In this document: positions 8,190 through 17,744 of the stretch, piece by piece
Position numbering within the stretch: position 1 is the stretch's first letter
Layout: each line of letters starts with the position of its first letter
Assembly: GCF_003627755.1 (NCBI RefSeq)
Contig: NZ_CP032694.1
Location: 3,833,501-3,897,500 of the forward strand
Source of the DNA: Rhizobium jaguaris
Lineage (GTDB): Bacteria; Pseudomonadota; Alphaproteobacteria; Rhizobiales; Rhizobiaceae
DNA length: 64,000 nt
Direction: 5' to 3'
Translations under genes and position numbers: made by a program
The notes under the pieces: model-generated
The model's input: only the letters and a program-made list of their open reading frames with translations
Databases searched by the model: none
What the model was told of the DNA's origin: nothing

Positions 8190-9105
8190 CATCGCCGCCA
8201 CGGCTATTCCGATGCAATCGGTGGCCGCACGCGAGCGCAGCGAGGCTCGTACGGCCCTGCTGCTGGCGCTGCCGGCCATCATCCTGATCGTGCTTTTCGT
8301 TCTCCTGCCGATCGTTGCCGTCGTCTTTCTCGGCTTCACCGATTTCCAGCTCGGCGCCAAGAGCTTTCGCTTTGTCGCCTTCGAGAATTTCGCACATCTG
8401 CTCAGGGACCGCACATTCCAGAAGTCCCTGTGGAACACGACGATCTATACCATTATCGTCGCGCCCGTCTCGATCGTGCTTGGGCTCGGCGTGGCGTTGC
8501 TGATCGAAAGCGAAGGTATTGGCCGCAGCTTCTTCCGCACCGCCTATTTCCTGCCGGTCGCCTCACTGATCGTCGCCATGGCGACTGTCTGGCAATATCT
8601 CTTCCATCCGACCATCGGCCCGATCAATGCCATGCTCGCCGACATCGGCCTGCCGCGCCCGAACTGGCTCGGTTCTTCGGCAACGGCGCTCTACAGCCTG
8701 TCGATCATCGGCATCTGGCAGTCTGTCGGCTTCAATATGGTGTTGTTCCTCGCCGGCCTCACCGCCATTCCTCGCGAGCTCTACGCCGCCGCCGAGGTGG
8801 ATGGCGCAAAATCGGCTCTCGACCGCTTCTGGCTGGTCACCTGGCCGATGCTTGGGCCGACGACACTGTTCGTGACCACGATTAGCATCATCAATGCCGT
8901 CAAGGTCTTCGATACTGTCAAGACGCTGACTGATGGCGGCCCGAACCATGCCTCGGAAGTCCTGCTTTTCACCATCTATCAGGAAGGTTTCGTCTATCTC
9001 GAAGTCGGCTATGCCTCGGCGATGACGACGGTCTTTCTCGCCATCCTGGTGGTGCTGACCTTCTTGCAATACCGCGTCCTCGACCGGCAGGTGCATTACT
9101 CATGA
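8182..9105 (+). CDS. ABC transporter permease, UgpA/MalF type
   Basis: The 307-residue protein has six predicted membrane segments and the EAA loop (ELYAAAEVDGAKSALDRFWLVTWP) of carbohydrate-type importers. The ATG at 8182 with GGGAGAAGG upstream is chosen; a CTG/ATG region 30 bases earlier would only add a non-hydrophobic tail. It overlaps both its neighbours (8 bases upstream, 4 downstream), so expression is coupled. It forms the translocation pore with the next permease. Confidence 0.92.
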   Translation: MASIAATAIPMQSVAARERSEARTALLLALPAIILIVLFVLLPIVAVVFLGFTDFQLGAKSFRFVAFENFAHLLRDRTFQKSLWNTTIYTIIVAPVSIVLGLGVALLIESEGIGRSFFRTAYFLPVASLIVAMATVWQYLFHPTIGPINAMLADIGLPRPNWLGSSATALYSLSIIGIWQSVGFNMVLFLAGLTAIPRELYAAAEVDGAKSALDRFWLVTWPMLGPTTLFVTTISIINAVKVFDTVKTLTDGGPNHASEVLLFTIYQEGFVYLEVGYASAMTTVFLAILVVLTFLQYRVLDRQVHYS

Positions 9106-9938
9106 CCTCCACAGGCTTCACCCCCGGCCGCATCCTGCGCCTCTCGGTGCTGATCCTCGGCTCGCTCGTCTTCCTGGCGCCCTACATCTTCATGATCTCG
9201 ACCGCCGGCAAGGCGCAGGACGATATCTTCACCTCGGCCCTGAAGCTGATCCCGACGCATATCTTCTACGTCGAGAACATCACCCATGCGCTGAGCAAGG
9301 TGCCGATGGGTACGCTGCTGCTCAACGGCGTCCTCGTCTGCGGCCTGATCTTCTTCTTTCAGGTGCTGATCGCCATCCCCTGCGCCTACGCCATGGCCAA
9401 GCTGAAGTTTCGCGCCGCGCGCACGATGATGGTGCTGATCATGCTCGGCCTGCTGATCCCGATCCACGCCACGGCCCTGCCGCTCTATGTCGCCTTCAAC
9501 AGTCTTTCCCTGCTGAACAGCTACACCGCCCTGGTAGCGCCCTTCTCGATCTCGGTCTTCGCGATCTTCATGTTCCTGCAGTTCTTCCGCGCCATGCCGG
9601 ACGATCTGATCCACGCTGCCCGCCTCGACGGTATGTCCGAGCTCGGTATCGTCGCCCGCGTCATCGTGCCGAACGCCTGGCCGGCCGTGACCGCCTTCGC
9701 GATCTTCTCCGTTGTCGCGCATTGGAACGACCTCTACTGGCCGCTGATCGTCATCAGCAACCAGAACTACGCCACGCCACCGCTCGGCCTCATGTATTTC
9801 CGCGCTGCCGAGGCGGGCGACGATTACGGCGCGCTGATGGCCGCCACGCTGATTATCACCCTTCCCCTCGTCGTCGCATTCCTTCTCGCGCAGAAGCGCT
9901 TCGTCGAGGGCATCACCATGACCGGTCTCAAAGGATGA
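9102..9938 (+). CDS. ABC transporter permease, UgpE/MalG type
   Basis: The 278-residue inner-membrane protein has six hydrophobic segments and an EAA loop (DDLIHAARLDGMSELGIVARVIVPNAWP) that contacts the ATPase. Its ATG overlaps the previous stop in ATGA. It completes the pore of the importer. The solute-binding protein gene follows after 25 bases. Confidence 0.92.
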   Translation: MTSTGFTPGRILRLSVLILGSLVFLAPYIFMISTAGKAQDDIFTSALKLIPTHIFYVENITHALSKVPMGTLLLNGVLVCGLIFFFQVLIAIPCAYAMAKLKFRAARTMMVLIMLGLLIPIHATALPLYVAFNSLSLLNSYTALVAPFSISVFAIFMFLQFFRAMPDDLIHAARLDGMSELGIVARVIVPNAWPAVTAFAIFSVVAHWNDLYWPLIVISNQNYATPPLGLMYFRAAEAGDDYGALMAATLIITLPLVVAFLLAQKRFVEGITMTGLKG

Positions 9939-9963
9939 CCGGTTCGAAACAGGAGAACGAGCG

Positions 9964-11229
9964 ATGAAGCATATCACCCAGATTCTCACCGCCGCGGCCA
10001 TTTCGATGGTCGTGTCGGTCCCGGCCTACGCCGAAACGACCCTGACGGTTCACTACCCGATGCCCGGCTTCTTCAAGGACGTGATGGACACGATCTCGAA
10101 GAAGTTCATGGAACAAAATCCCGACATCAAGATCCAGTTCGCTGCTCCTTCGGCCACCTACGAGGAAGGCATCCAGACCATCCTGCGCGAAGCCGGCACG
10201 AATGAAATGCCCGACGTCACCTTCATTGGCCTCAACCGCCTGCGCATGATGGACGAGCGCAATGTCGCCGTCGATCTCGGACCGCTGGTCCAGAAGGACG
10301 GCGACATGGCCGCCCAGGGCTTCTCCGACACCATTCTCAAGCTCGCCCAGGTCAAGGGCAAGCAGGTCGGCCTCGCTTTCGCGACGTCGAACCCGATCAT
10401 GTACTACAACGCCGACCTCGTGAAGGCAGCCGGCGGCGACCCGAACAACCCGCCGAAGACCTGGGATGAAGTCATAGCGCTTGGCGGCAAGATCAAGGCT
10501 CTCGGCAACGGTGTCGACGGCATCGATTTCCGCTGGCAGGGCGACGACTGGATGTTCTCCGCCCTCCTCTTCGGCGCCGGCGGCAAGATGCTGAGCGACG
10601 ACGAAACCAAGGTCGCCTTCAACGGTCCGGAAGGCCAGAAGGCCGTCGATATGATCCAACGCATGGTCAAGGAAGGCGGCATGCCGGTCTTCACCAAGCC
10701 GGCAGGCGAACAGGCCTTTGCCGCCGGTAAGGTCGGCTTCGAATTCCAGACCACCGGCGCTCTGATCAACACGATCAAGAATGTCGGCACCAAGTTCGAC
10801 CTGCGCACCGCCAAGATCCCACTGATCGACCCGGTCAACGGCCACCTGCCGACCGGCGGCAACGCCGTCGTCATCCTGACGCATGATCCGGTCAAGGAAG
10901 AAGCCGCCTGGAAGTTCGCCAAGTTCGCCGCCGGCCCCTATGGCGCTTCGGTTGTCGTGCCCGGCACCGGCTATGTGCCGAACAACGAGCTTGCTGCCAA
11001 GTCGGCCGACTATCTTGGCGACTTCTACAAGAAGAACCCGCTCTTCCAGGCAAGCCTCAACCAGATGCCGCTGATGATCCCGTGGTACGCCTTCCCCGGC
11101 GCAAACGGCGTCAAGGTCACTCAGACGATCGTCGACAACCTGTCGCGCATCGTCGACGGTTCGGCCACGCCGAAGGAAGCGCTTGACGACGCCGCTTCCG
11201 ACGTCGAAGGCATGCTGCCGCGCAGCTGA
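9964..11229 (+). CDS. Extracellular solute-binding protein of the Ugp-like importer
   Basis: The 421-residue protein has a clear Sec signal peptide with cleavage expected after AYA near residue 23, then the cluster B/D carbohydrate-binding-protein fold starting TTLTVHYPMPGFFKDVMDTI. It captures the substrate in the periplasm and delivers it to the two permeases encoded just upstream. It is the last gene of the operon and has GGAGAACGAGCG before the ATG. The operon order (phosphoesterase, ATPase, permease, permease, binding protein) resembles ugp operons in content, but the ligand cannot be fixed from sequence alone. Confidence 0.92.
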   Translation: MKHITQILTAAAISMVVSVPAYAETTLTVHYPMPGFFKDVMDTISKKFMEQNPDIKIQFAAPSATYEEGIQTILREAGTNEMPDVTFIGLNRLRMMDERNVAVDLGPLVQKDGDMAAQGFSDTILKLAQVKGKQVGLAFATSNPIMYYNADLVKAAGGDPNNPPKTWDEVIALGGKIKALGNGVDGIDFRWQGDDWMFSALLFGAGGKMLSDDETKVAFNGPEGQKAVDMIQRMVKEGGMPVFTKPAGEQAFAAGKVGFEFQTTGALINTIKNVGTKFDLRTAKIPLIDPVNGHLPTGGNAVVILTHDPVKEEAAWKFAKFAAGPYGASVVVPGTGYVPNNELAAKSADYLGDFYKKNPLFQASLNQMPLMIPWYAFPGANGVKVTQTIVDNLSRIVDGSATPKEALDDAASDVEGMLPRS

Positions 11230-11250
11230 TATTTGATTGATCACGAATTC

Positions 11251-11284
11251 GACGCCGCTTCTCTTTGGAGAGGCGGCGTTTTCA
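11251..11284 (+). terminator. Intrinsic terminator of the Ugp-like operon
   Basis: An ACGCCGCTTCTC / GAGAGGCGGCGT stem (one G-U or mismatch) with a short TTTG loop is followed by TTTTC, 21 bases after the binding-protein stop. Confidence 0.85.
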
Positions 11285-11376
11285 TTTGCGGGCATACCCA
11301 GTCTAACGGCTAGGAATTTGTAGAAGGGCATCGACGGTTCAGTTTAAAGCGCCGTCGATTGGCGTCACAGACCAAC

Positions 11377-11405
11377 GAAAAACGGCCCGGCAGAGCCGGA
11401 CCGTT
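11377..11405 (-). terminator. Intrinsic terminator of metNIQ
   Basis: AACGGTCCGGC and GCCGGGCCGTT (minus strand; one G-U pair) form an 11-bp stem around a 3-base loop, followed on the minus strand by TTTT. It lies just after the metQ stop. Confidence 0.8.
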
Positions 11406-11432
11406 CGATGTCTTCGCCTGATGGAGCAGGTC

Positions 11433-12209
11433 TTACCAGGACGCGATCACGGCGCCCTTGAACTGCTCGTTGATGAACTTGCGGATGCTTTCATCGTGGT
11501 AGGATTCGACCAGCGTCTTGGCCCAAGGCGCGTCCTTGTCGGCAGCGCGAACGACGATGACGTTGGCGTAAGGCGACTTTTCGCTTTCGATGGCGATGGC
11601 GTCGGCCTTCGGATTCAGGCCGGCTTCCATGGCGTAGTTAGTGTTGATGACGGCGGCATCCACGTCTTCAAGCGAGCGCGGCAGCTGCGCGGCGTCGATC
11701 TCGGCGAAATCGATCTTTTTCGGGTTTTCGACGATATCGGCCACGGTCACCTTGATGCCCGCGTTTTCCTTGAACTTGATCAGGCCCTTGCTGGCCAGAA
11801 CCAGAAGCGCGCGGCCGCCATTGGTCGGGTCGTTCGGGATGGCGACGGTAGCACCCTCCTTCAGCTCGTCCAGGCTCTTCACCTTCTTGGAATACACGCC
11901 CATCGGCGTGGTGATGGTCGTCCCGATGCTGACGAGGTCGAACTTGCGGTCGGCGATCTGGTTGTCGAGATAGGGCTGGTGCTGGAACGAGTTGGCCTGG
12001 ATGTCGCCATCGGCCAGCGCCTGGTTCGGCACGACATAGTCGGAGAACTCGACGACCTCGATGTTCAGGCCCTTGGTCTTGGCGACTTCGGCAACCTTTT
12101 CCATGATCTGCGCGTGCTCGCCCGGCGTGACGCCGACCTTGATGTTCTCGGCGAAGGCCGAGCCGGCGGCAAAGGCCGCAATGGCGGCTGCGATGATGAA
12201 CTTCTTCAT
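11433..12209 (-). CDS. metQ: Methionine ABC transporter substrate-binding protein (NlpA/MetQ family)
   Basis: The mature part begins ENIKVGVTPGEHAQIMEKVA and contains the conserved NSFQHQPYLDNQ, GVYSKKVKSLDEL and IPNDPTNGGRALL segments of MetQ proteins, which bind D- and L-methionine for import. The 258-residue length is usual. The signal sequence ends in AFA and has no lipobox cysteine, so unlike the E. coli lipoprotein this one should be a soluble periplasmic protein. It follows metI by 42 bases and has AAGGAGA before the ATG. Confidence 0.93.
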   Translation of the reverse strand: MKKFIIAAAIAAFAAGSAFAENIKVGVTPGEHAQIMEKVAEVAKTKGLNIEVVEFSDYVVPNQALADGDIQANSFQHQPYLDNQIADRKFDLVSIGTTITTPMGVYSKKVKSLDELKEGATVAIPNDPTNGGRALLVLASKGLIKFKENAGIKVTVADIVENPKKIDFAEIDAAQLPRSLEDVDAAVINTNYAMEAGLNPKADAIAIESEKSPYANVIVVRAADKDAPWAKTLVESYHDESIRKFINEQFKGAVIASW

Positions 12210-12251
12210 GGGTGTCTCCTTGGTATGTCTATTGGTTATGCGTGTAAAAGA

Positions 12252-12920
12252 TCAGTTCTTCCGGTTGCGTTTGTCGAAGCGCCGGGCAAGCCCGTCGCCA
12301 GCGCTCTGCACCACCTGCACCAGCACGATCAGCACCACGACGACGAGCACCATCATCTCGGGATTGAAGCGTTGGTAGCCGAAGCGGATGCCGAGGTCGC
12401 CCAAACCGCCGCCGCCGACAGCCCCGACCATGGCCGAGTAGCCGATCAGACTGACGATGGTCATGGTCAGCGCCATCAACATGCTGGGCCGCGCCTCGGC
12501 GAGCAGCACCTTGAAGACGATCTGGAACGGCGTCGCTCCCATGGCGCGGGCGGCTTCGATCAGGCCCTTGTCGACCTCGCGGATCGCGGATTCGACCAGG
12601 CGCGCGAAGAACGGAATGGTAGCGATGGTGAGCGGCACGATGGCGGCCCAGGTGCCGATCGACGTGCCGGTCAAAAGGCGCGTCAGCGGCACGATGGCAA
12701 CCACCAGGATGATGAACGGCGTCGAGCGCGCCGCATTAACGATAAGGCCGAGCACGCGGTTGGTTTTCGGCGCCGGAAACAGCTCGCCCTTGCCGCTGGT
12801 GGCCAGGAACACGCCGATCGGCAGGCCGATGATCGAGCCGACGATGCCGGCGACGAAGACCATCTGCAGTGTCTGCATCAGCGCCTTGGAGAGCAGGTTG
12901 AAGAGCATATCAGGGGACAT
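12252..12920 (-). CDS. metI: Methionine ABC transporter permease
   Basis: The 222-residue protein has five or six membrane segments and the EAA-type loop ([23 protein letters not shown]). [19 protein letters not shown] and [22 protein letters not shown] segments match MetI. The ATG at 12920 has GGAGGT seven bases upstream and overlaps the end of metN by 11 bases; a start further upstream would lie inside metN in another frame and is rejected. It forms the pore of the methionine importer. Confidence 0.92.
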   Translation of the reverse strand: MSPDMLFNLLSKALMQTLQMVFVAGIVGSIIGLPIGVFLATSGKGELFPAPKTNRVLGLIVNAARSTPFIILVVAIVPLTRLLTGTSIGTWAAIVPLTIATIPFFARLVESAIREVDKGLIEAARAMGATPFQIVFKVLLAEARPSMLMALTMTIVSLIGYSAMVGAVGGGGLGDLGIRFGYQRFNPEMMVLVVVVLIVLVQVVQSAGDGLARRFDKRNRKN

Positions 12921-14037
12921 AGCCGAGCACCTCCGTGACGAGACCCGTTTCGGCATAGAAGCGATTGGCCCGCGCGACGACATCCGGCTCCGCCGAATAG
13001 GAGACGACAAGGGAACCGAAGGGCTCGCCCGATATCTCCTCGATCGCGCCGGCAAGGATATTGACGTCCGAGCCGAGCTCGGTGACCAGCCGACCGGTCA
13101 GCGGCCTGAAGGCCGTGTCCCCGAAGAACACCAGTCGGACCAGCACCCGGTCGCCGGCCGCCGGCTGCGGCTTGACGGCGGAGCGCAGCCAATGCGGCAG
13201 TTTCAGCGCCGAGGCAAGCAGCGTGCGCGTCGTCTCGTGCTGCGGGTTGGTATAGACATCGAAAGTACGGCCGGATTCGACGATGCGGCCTGCGTCGATG
13301 ACAGCCACGTGGCTGGCGATGGTTTTCACCACCTCCATCTCGTGGGTGATCAGGAGAACGGTGAGACCGAGCTCGGCATTGATCCGTTTCAGGAGCTCAA
13401 GGATCGACTGCGTCGTCTCGGGGTCAAGCGCCGAGGTCGCTTCGTCGGAGAGCAGCAGTTTCGGGTCAGTTGCCAGCGCGCGGGCAATGCCGATGCGCTG
13501 CTTCTGACCGCCGGAGAGTTCCGACGGATAGCTGCCGGCCTTTTCGCCGAGACCGACGAGATCGAGCAGCGGCCCGACCTTGGCGCGGATCGTCTTTTTG
13601 TCGACGCCGGCGATCTCCAGCGGCAATGCCACATTGTCGAAGGCTGTGCGCGACGACAGAAGGTTGAAGTGCTGGAAGATCATGCCGATCTGGCGGCGCA
13701 GGCTACGCAACCCGTCCTCACCGAGCCCGCCGACGTCGACGCCATCGACCAGCACCTTGCCGCACGTGACGGCCTCGAGCCCGTTGACCATGCGGATCAG
13801 CGTCGACTTGCCGGCGCCGGAGCGGCCGATAATGCCGGTGATGGCGCCGCGTCCAACGGTGAGATCGACGCTCTCGACGGCGGTGAAGCCGCCTTCGCCG
13901 GCAGGCCCGTAACGCTTCCCGGCGCCTTCGAAAGCCACCATCGGCACCGAATGCGCTGCGCCCGCCGTATCGCTTCCCAACTGACCGTTTGATGCGGCCC
14001 TGGCAGCCGCTTGTTGGCCGGCGTGTTGCGTTGTCAT
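12910..14037 (-). CDS. metN: Methionine ABC transporter ATP-binding protein
   Basis: Walker [16 protein letters not shown], signature [15 protein letters not shown], Walker [15 protein letters not shown] and H-loop THEMEVV are intact, and the last 80 residues form the NIL domain ([19 protein letters not shown]) by which MetN senses internal methionine and shuts down transport. The N-terminus is about 30 residues longer than in E. coli and rich in Ala/Gln. The ATG at 14037 is preferred; a GTG 27 bases earlier is in frame. It heads metNIQ on the minus strand. Confidence 0.93.
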   Translation of the reverse strand: MTTQHAGQQAAARAASNGQLGSDTAGAAHSVPMVAFEGAGKRYGPAGEGGFTAVESVDLTVGRGAITGIIGRSGAGKSTLIRMVNGLEAVTCGKVLVDGVDVGGLGEDGLRSLRRQIGMIFQHFNLLSSRTAFDNVALPLEIAGVDKKTIRAKVGPLLDLVGLGEKAGSYPSELSGGQKQRIGIARALATDPKLLLSDEATSALDPETTQSILELLKRINAELGLTVLLITHEMEVVKTIASHVAVIDAGRIVESGRTFDVYTNPQHETTRTLLASALKLPHWLRSAVKPQPAAGDRVLVRLVFFGDTAFRPLTGRLVTELGSDVNILAGAIEEISGEPFGSLVVSYSAEPDVVARANRFYAETGLVTEVLGYVP

Positions 14038-14327
14038 GCTATGCTCTCGGATGTAGGTCTTCACAAACTGGCGGCTCTATAACCGCAAATGCACAGATTA
14101 GCCAATCAGGCTGCACATTCGAAGACAAACATGGATCCGGCGCATGGGAGAGAGCTTTCTTGGCAAACGGTCACGAGAGACGATCCGCCTCTCTTGTTGA
14201 TGCAACTTATGCCGCGACCACCCGCCGCTGCCCAGGGATTATTGTTCGCTTATCGGATGCGGCAGGAAAAATATTCCTACTGCGCCGCTACCATCGGATG
14301 AGATCCGATGAGATTCTGGGTTCCCGC
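14038..14327. other. Leader region between lacI-type regulator and metN
   Basis: About 290 bases without a convincing gene. A short perfect stem CATCGGAT / ATCCGATG lies at 14292-14310 just after the regulator stop and may mark its 3' end, though no T-run follows on the minus strand. I looked for the conserved core of the SAM-II riboswitch common in this bacterial group and did not find it. Confidence 0.4.
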
Positions 14328-15311
14328 TTAAGAAACAGCTTTGAGATTACGCACTGTTCCACCGGGCCGGAGCCTATAGGGCACGGTCAGGTGGCGCGGC
14401 GGCGCGGCATTCTCCGCCATGTCGAGCAGCAGCGAGGCCGCAGCCGCTCCCATCGTCACTTCCGGTATCTCCACCGTCGTCAACGAAAGCTCCATCAGTA
14501 GGCCGAGGGAGATGCCGTCGAAACCGGCAACGGAGATGTCGTGCGGAATCGAAAACCCCTGGCGCCGCAGCGCACCCATGACACCGATGGCCAGGAGATC
14601 ATTGGAGGCTATGACCGCCGTCGGCTTCAGGCGCGACACGACGTCCGAAAGATCGAGCTGGTCCAGGCTGTTGACGAAGGAAATTTCCAACGGCTCGAAT
14701 GGCGGATAGTCTGCCGCCTCCATCGCCTTGACATATCCGAGATAGCGCTGCCTGGCTCGATCCGATGCAGCAAAATGGCCGGCGATGAACAGGATGCGGC
14801 TATGCCCCTTGCGCAGGAAGTGATCGGTCAGATCCCGACCGGCGCCGAAATTGTCGGTCGCCACGGCTGCGGTGAAGCGTTGCGTCGGCAGATTGCCGAG
14901 CAGCACGGTCGGCGGCAGAGCCGAGGAAAGAGCGGGACTATGTTCAGGGTCGCAGACCGTGAGGATGAGACCGGTCGGCTGCTGTTGAAGCAGCGATGCG
15001 ACGGCATCCGCTTCCTGCGCCGGATCATAGTTCGATTGCGCGATCAGTACGCTGTGCCCTGCATGCATGGCGCGGCTCTGGATGCTGGAGAGCGAGGACG
15101 CGAAAACTGGATTGGTGATGCTCGGAATGAGCACGCCGATTGCCGGCCGCCGATTGCCGGCACGGCCGCTGGTGCGGTAGCCGATCTCGGCTGCGGCGCG
15201 ACGCACGCGGCGCACCATCTCGTCGCTGACCGGGCCATTGCGGTTCAACACCCGGCTGGCAGTCGCAACCGAGCAGCCGGCACGAAAGGCGACTTGCTGG
15301 AGCGTCGACAT
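14328..15311 (-). CDS. LacI family transcriptional regulator
   Basis: The N-terminal helix-turn-helix reads TLQQVAFRAGCSVATASRVLN with the LacI hinge and a type 1 periplasmic-binding-protein effector domain for the remaining 270 residues. The ATG at 15311 is supported by GGAGGT upstream and family length (327 residues). Such proteins repress sugar-use operons until a sugar or metabolite binds. No obvious target gene adjoins: metN lies downstream on the same strand and a LysR regulator upstream, so its regulon is unknown. Confidence 0.9.
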   Translation of the reverse strand: MSTLQQVAFRAGCSVATASRVLNRNGPVSDEMVRRVRRAAAEIGYRTSGRAGNRRPAIGVLIPSITNPVFASSLSSIQSRAMHAGHSVLIAQSNYDPAQEADAVASLLQQQPTGLILTVCDPEHSPALSSALPPTVLLGNLPTQRFTAAVATDNFGAGRDLTDHFLRKGHSRILFIAGHFAASDRARQRYLGYVKAMEAADYPPFEPLEISFVNSLDQLDLSDVVSRLKPTAVIASNDLLAIGVMGALRRQGFSIPHDISVAGFDGISLGLLMELSLTTVEIPEVTMGAAAASLLLDMAENAAPPRHLTVPYRLRPGGTVRNLKAVS

Positions 15312-15424
15312 GATCTCACGCACCTCCGGCTTCAGGTCCGGCAGCAACGAAAATAGATCGAGCACCAGAGTAGCCGGCTATTTATCCGAGGTCCGTGACA
15401 GTTATTTGAAGGATTCTTGTCGCC

Positions 15425-16327
15425 TCAGCTCATCCATTTCCGATGTTCGACAAAGCGCTCCGCGACCAGATCGATGAATATCCGTGTTTTCGTCGGCAAA
15501 TAGGTACGGTTGGGATAGATCGCATTGATGGAGAATTCGGCAGGCTTATAGTCCGGCAGCAGCCGCACCAGCGCGCCGGAAACCAGATCGTCCATGATGA
15601 GAAAGCTGGGCGCGAGGAAAATCCCCTGACCGTTCTGCGCCATATAGCGCAACGTCTCGGCGCTTGTCGTGACGATATTGCCTCCGACCCTGACGCTGAC
15701 CTGTTCCTCGGCCTCAGTGAAAAAGCGCCAGTCGTCGCCGTAGGGATAATAGGAATAGCGCAGGCAATTGTGGCTTGCCAGATCGGCGGGCGCCGTCACG
15801 GCCGGATGTCTCCGGATGTAGTCCGGCGAACAGACGAGCACGTGCCGCCAGGGCGTCAGTCGCCGCGCCACCAGGCTCGAATCGGGCGGCATCGTCGTGC
15901 GGATGGCGAGATCGTAGCCCTCTTCGATCAGATCGATCATCCGCTCGCCGATATTCAAGTCGATCGTGACCGAGGGGTAGAGGCTCAGATATTCACTGAT
16001 GACAGGCGACAGGAAGCGGGTGATATGCGTACTGGTGTAGAATTTCAGCGTGCCGCGCGGCGTCGAGGTCGCCGCGCCTGCGGCGCTGTCGGCCTCCTCC
16101 AAATCGGCGAGAATCTGGCTCGACCGTTCGTAATAAAGCTTGCCGGTTTCGGTGAGGCTCACCTTGCGCGTGGTGCGGTTGAGCAGCCGGACGCCGAGCC
16201 GGTCCTCCAATGATTGTATATGGTTGCCAACCATGGTGACCGACATGTTGAGGCGCCTGGCGGCTGCCGAGAACCCGCCGCATTCCACCACGCGCCCGAA
16301 TACCTGGAGGCTCGTCAGCCTGTCCAT
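15425..16327 (-). CDS. LysR family transcriptional regulator, probable regulator of emrAB
   Basis: The 300-residue protein opens MDRLTSLQVFGRVVECGGFS with the LysR winged helix-turn-helix (AARRLNMSVTMVGNHIQSLE; note V-G-N where S-R-x is usual) and has the two-lobed effector domain. It is transcribed away from the emrAB-cyclase operon with a 136-base shared upstream region, the usual arrangement for a LysR activator of its neighbour. The effector is unknown. Confidence 0.9.
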   Translation of the reverse strand: MDRLTSLQVFGRVVECGGFSAAARRLNMSVTMVGNHIQSLEDRLGVRLLNRTTRKVSLTETGKLYYERSSQILADLEEADSAAGAATSTPRGTLKFYTSTHITRFLSPVISEYLSLYPSVTIDLNIGERMIDLIEEGYDLAIRTTMPPDSSLVARRLTPWRHVLVCSPDYIRRHPAVTAPADLASHNCLRYSYYPYGDDWRFFTEAEEQVSVRVGGNIVTTSAETLRYMAQNGQGIFLAPSFLIMDDLVSGALVRLLPDYKPAEFSINAIYPNRTYLPTKTRIFIDLVAERFVEHRKWMS

Positions 16328-16368
16328 GTTGCCCCTCGATTATCCGCTCTGAGTTGATGATCCTTCCC

Positions 16369-16385
16369 GATATAAGCACATTATC
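16369..16385. promoter_or_regulatory. Candidate LysR box between the LysR gene and emrA
   Basis: GATA-N9-TATC forms an inverted repeat that fits the T-N11-A rule for LysR binding sites (T at 16371, A at 16383), about 80 bases before the emrA ATG and 42 bases before the LysR ATG. Confidence 0.35.
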
Positions 16386-16463
16386 ACGCGGCGCGTCACG
16401 GCGCATTCTCCAGCCAACGAAACAAGGACCTCCGCACCGAGGTCAGGGCCATGGAGAGAGACA

Positions 16464-17636
16464 ATGGTTGAGTTGCCGCGCAAGGAACAGTTCCAGACCG
16501 TCCTGGAAGCAGATGTGAAAACGCCCGCCGTCGCCGAGGCGCCTGCTACCGGAACCCCTGCCGCTGAGACCCCGAAGTCCAAGTCGGGCGGCAAGATCGT
16601 CAAGCGCACGATCATCGCCGCCGCATTGCTGGCCGGTGCTGCCTTCATCGGCAATTATGGCTACCATTATTGGACAACCGGCCGCTTCATCGAATCAACA
16701 GACGATGCCTATGTTAAGGCCGATTACACCACTATCGCTCCGAAGATTTCCGGCTACATCGCCGAGGTGCTGGTCAACGACAACGACCGCGTCAAGGCCG
16801 GCCAGGTACTCGCCCGCATCGACGACCGCGACTATCGCTCAGCCCTCACCCAGGCTCAAGCCGATGTCAAAGCCGCCGAGGCCGCCGTTACCAATCTCGA
16901 CGCCCAGATCGCCCTGCAGCAATCGATCATCGACCAGGCCAAGGCCACTATCGTTGCCTCGCAGGCTTCGCTCACTTTCGCCGAAGCGGACTCGCAGCGC
17001 TCGCAGAACCTGATCCGCAATGGCGCCGGCACGACGCAGCGCGCCGAACAAAGCCAATCGGCACGTGACCAGGCTGCAGCCAACCTTCAGCGCGATCAGG
17101 CAGCTCTTATCGCCGAACAGAAAAAGATCGCAGTCCTTCAGACCCAGCATGACCAGGCCGTCGCCCAGCGCGATCGCAGCGCCGCCGCCGCCCATCAGGC
17201 TGAGTTGAACCTTTCCTACACCGGAATTGTCGCTCCCGTAGACGGCACGGTCGGTGCCCGCACGCTGCGTATCGGCCAATTCGTCACTGCGGGCACGCAG
17301 TTGATGGCGGTCGTTCCTCTTAATGCGGTTTATGTCGTCGCCAATTTCAAGGAAACACAGTTGACCTATGTTCGCCCGGGGCAGCCGGTCGAAATCAAGG
17401 TCGACAGCTTCCCGGACGCCGCCATCAAGGGTCATGTCAATAGCGTATCACCGGCAAGCGGGCTTGAATTCTCGCTGTTGCCCCCGGACAACGCGACCGG
17501 CAACTTCACCAAGATCGTCCAGCGAATTCCGGTCAAGATCACGCTGGACGACGCAAGCCTTGCCGGCCTGCTGCGCTCCGGCATGTCGGTCGAACCCGAG
17601 ATCGACACCAAGACCGCAGTTCAAGGCGGACACTGA
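16464..17636 (+). CDS. emrA: HlyD/EmrA family membrane fusion protein of a multidrug efflux system
   Basis: The 390-residue protein has a single membrane anchor (residues about 50-68), the lipoyl-like half motif FIESTDDAYVKADYTTIAPKISGYI, a long coiled-coil hairpin (about residues 115-250, rich in Ala, Gln, Asp), and the second half motif LNLSYTGIVAPVDGTVG. This is the EmrA layout, a periplasmic adaptor for an MFS pump. The start has GGAGAGAGAC upstream. emrB follows after 108 bases. Confidence 0.92.
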   Translation: MVELPRKEQFQTVLEADVKTPAVAEAPATGTPAAETPKSKSGGKIVKRTIIAAALLAGAAFIGNYGYHYWTTGRFIESTDDAYVKADYTTIAPKISGYIAEVLVNDNDRVKAGQVLARIDDRDYRSALTQAQADVKAAEAAVTNLDAQIALQQSIIDQAKATIVASQASLTFAEADSQRSQNLIRNGAGTTQRAEQSQSARDQAAANLQRDQAALIAEQKKIAVLQTQHDQAVAQRDRSAAAAHQAELNLSYTGIVAPVDGTVGARTLRIGQFVTAGTQLMAVVPLNAVYVVANFKETQLTYVRPGQPVEIKVDSFPDAAIKGHVNSVSPASGLEFSLLPPDNATGNFTKIVQRIPVKITLDDASLAGLLRSGMSVEPEIDTKTAVQGGH

Positions 17637-17744
17637 GACGAGGGATTATCCAGCCAAACTGGATGATCCTTCCCTTCCTTCCTCGATTATCACTCGGACC
17701 TCCCCGTGAGACTGTCTCTTCCAGAGAGCCAGAGGAGAAACGTC

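Noticed and set aside
9928..11331. A 467-codon frame antisense to the solute-binding protein
   Set aside because: The sense frame has a signal peptide, family match and terminator; the antisense frame has none.
11421..12938. A 505-codon frame antisense to metQ and metI
   Set aside because: It mirrors real genes with strong MetQ/MetI motifs and SDs; the antisense product is full of Asp/Arg/His runs typical of shadow frames in high-GC DNA.
14038..14327. A SAM-II riboswitch ahead of metNIQ
   Set aside because: Expected in this bacterial group, but the conserved core sequence was not found on the minus strand.
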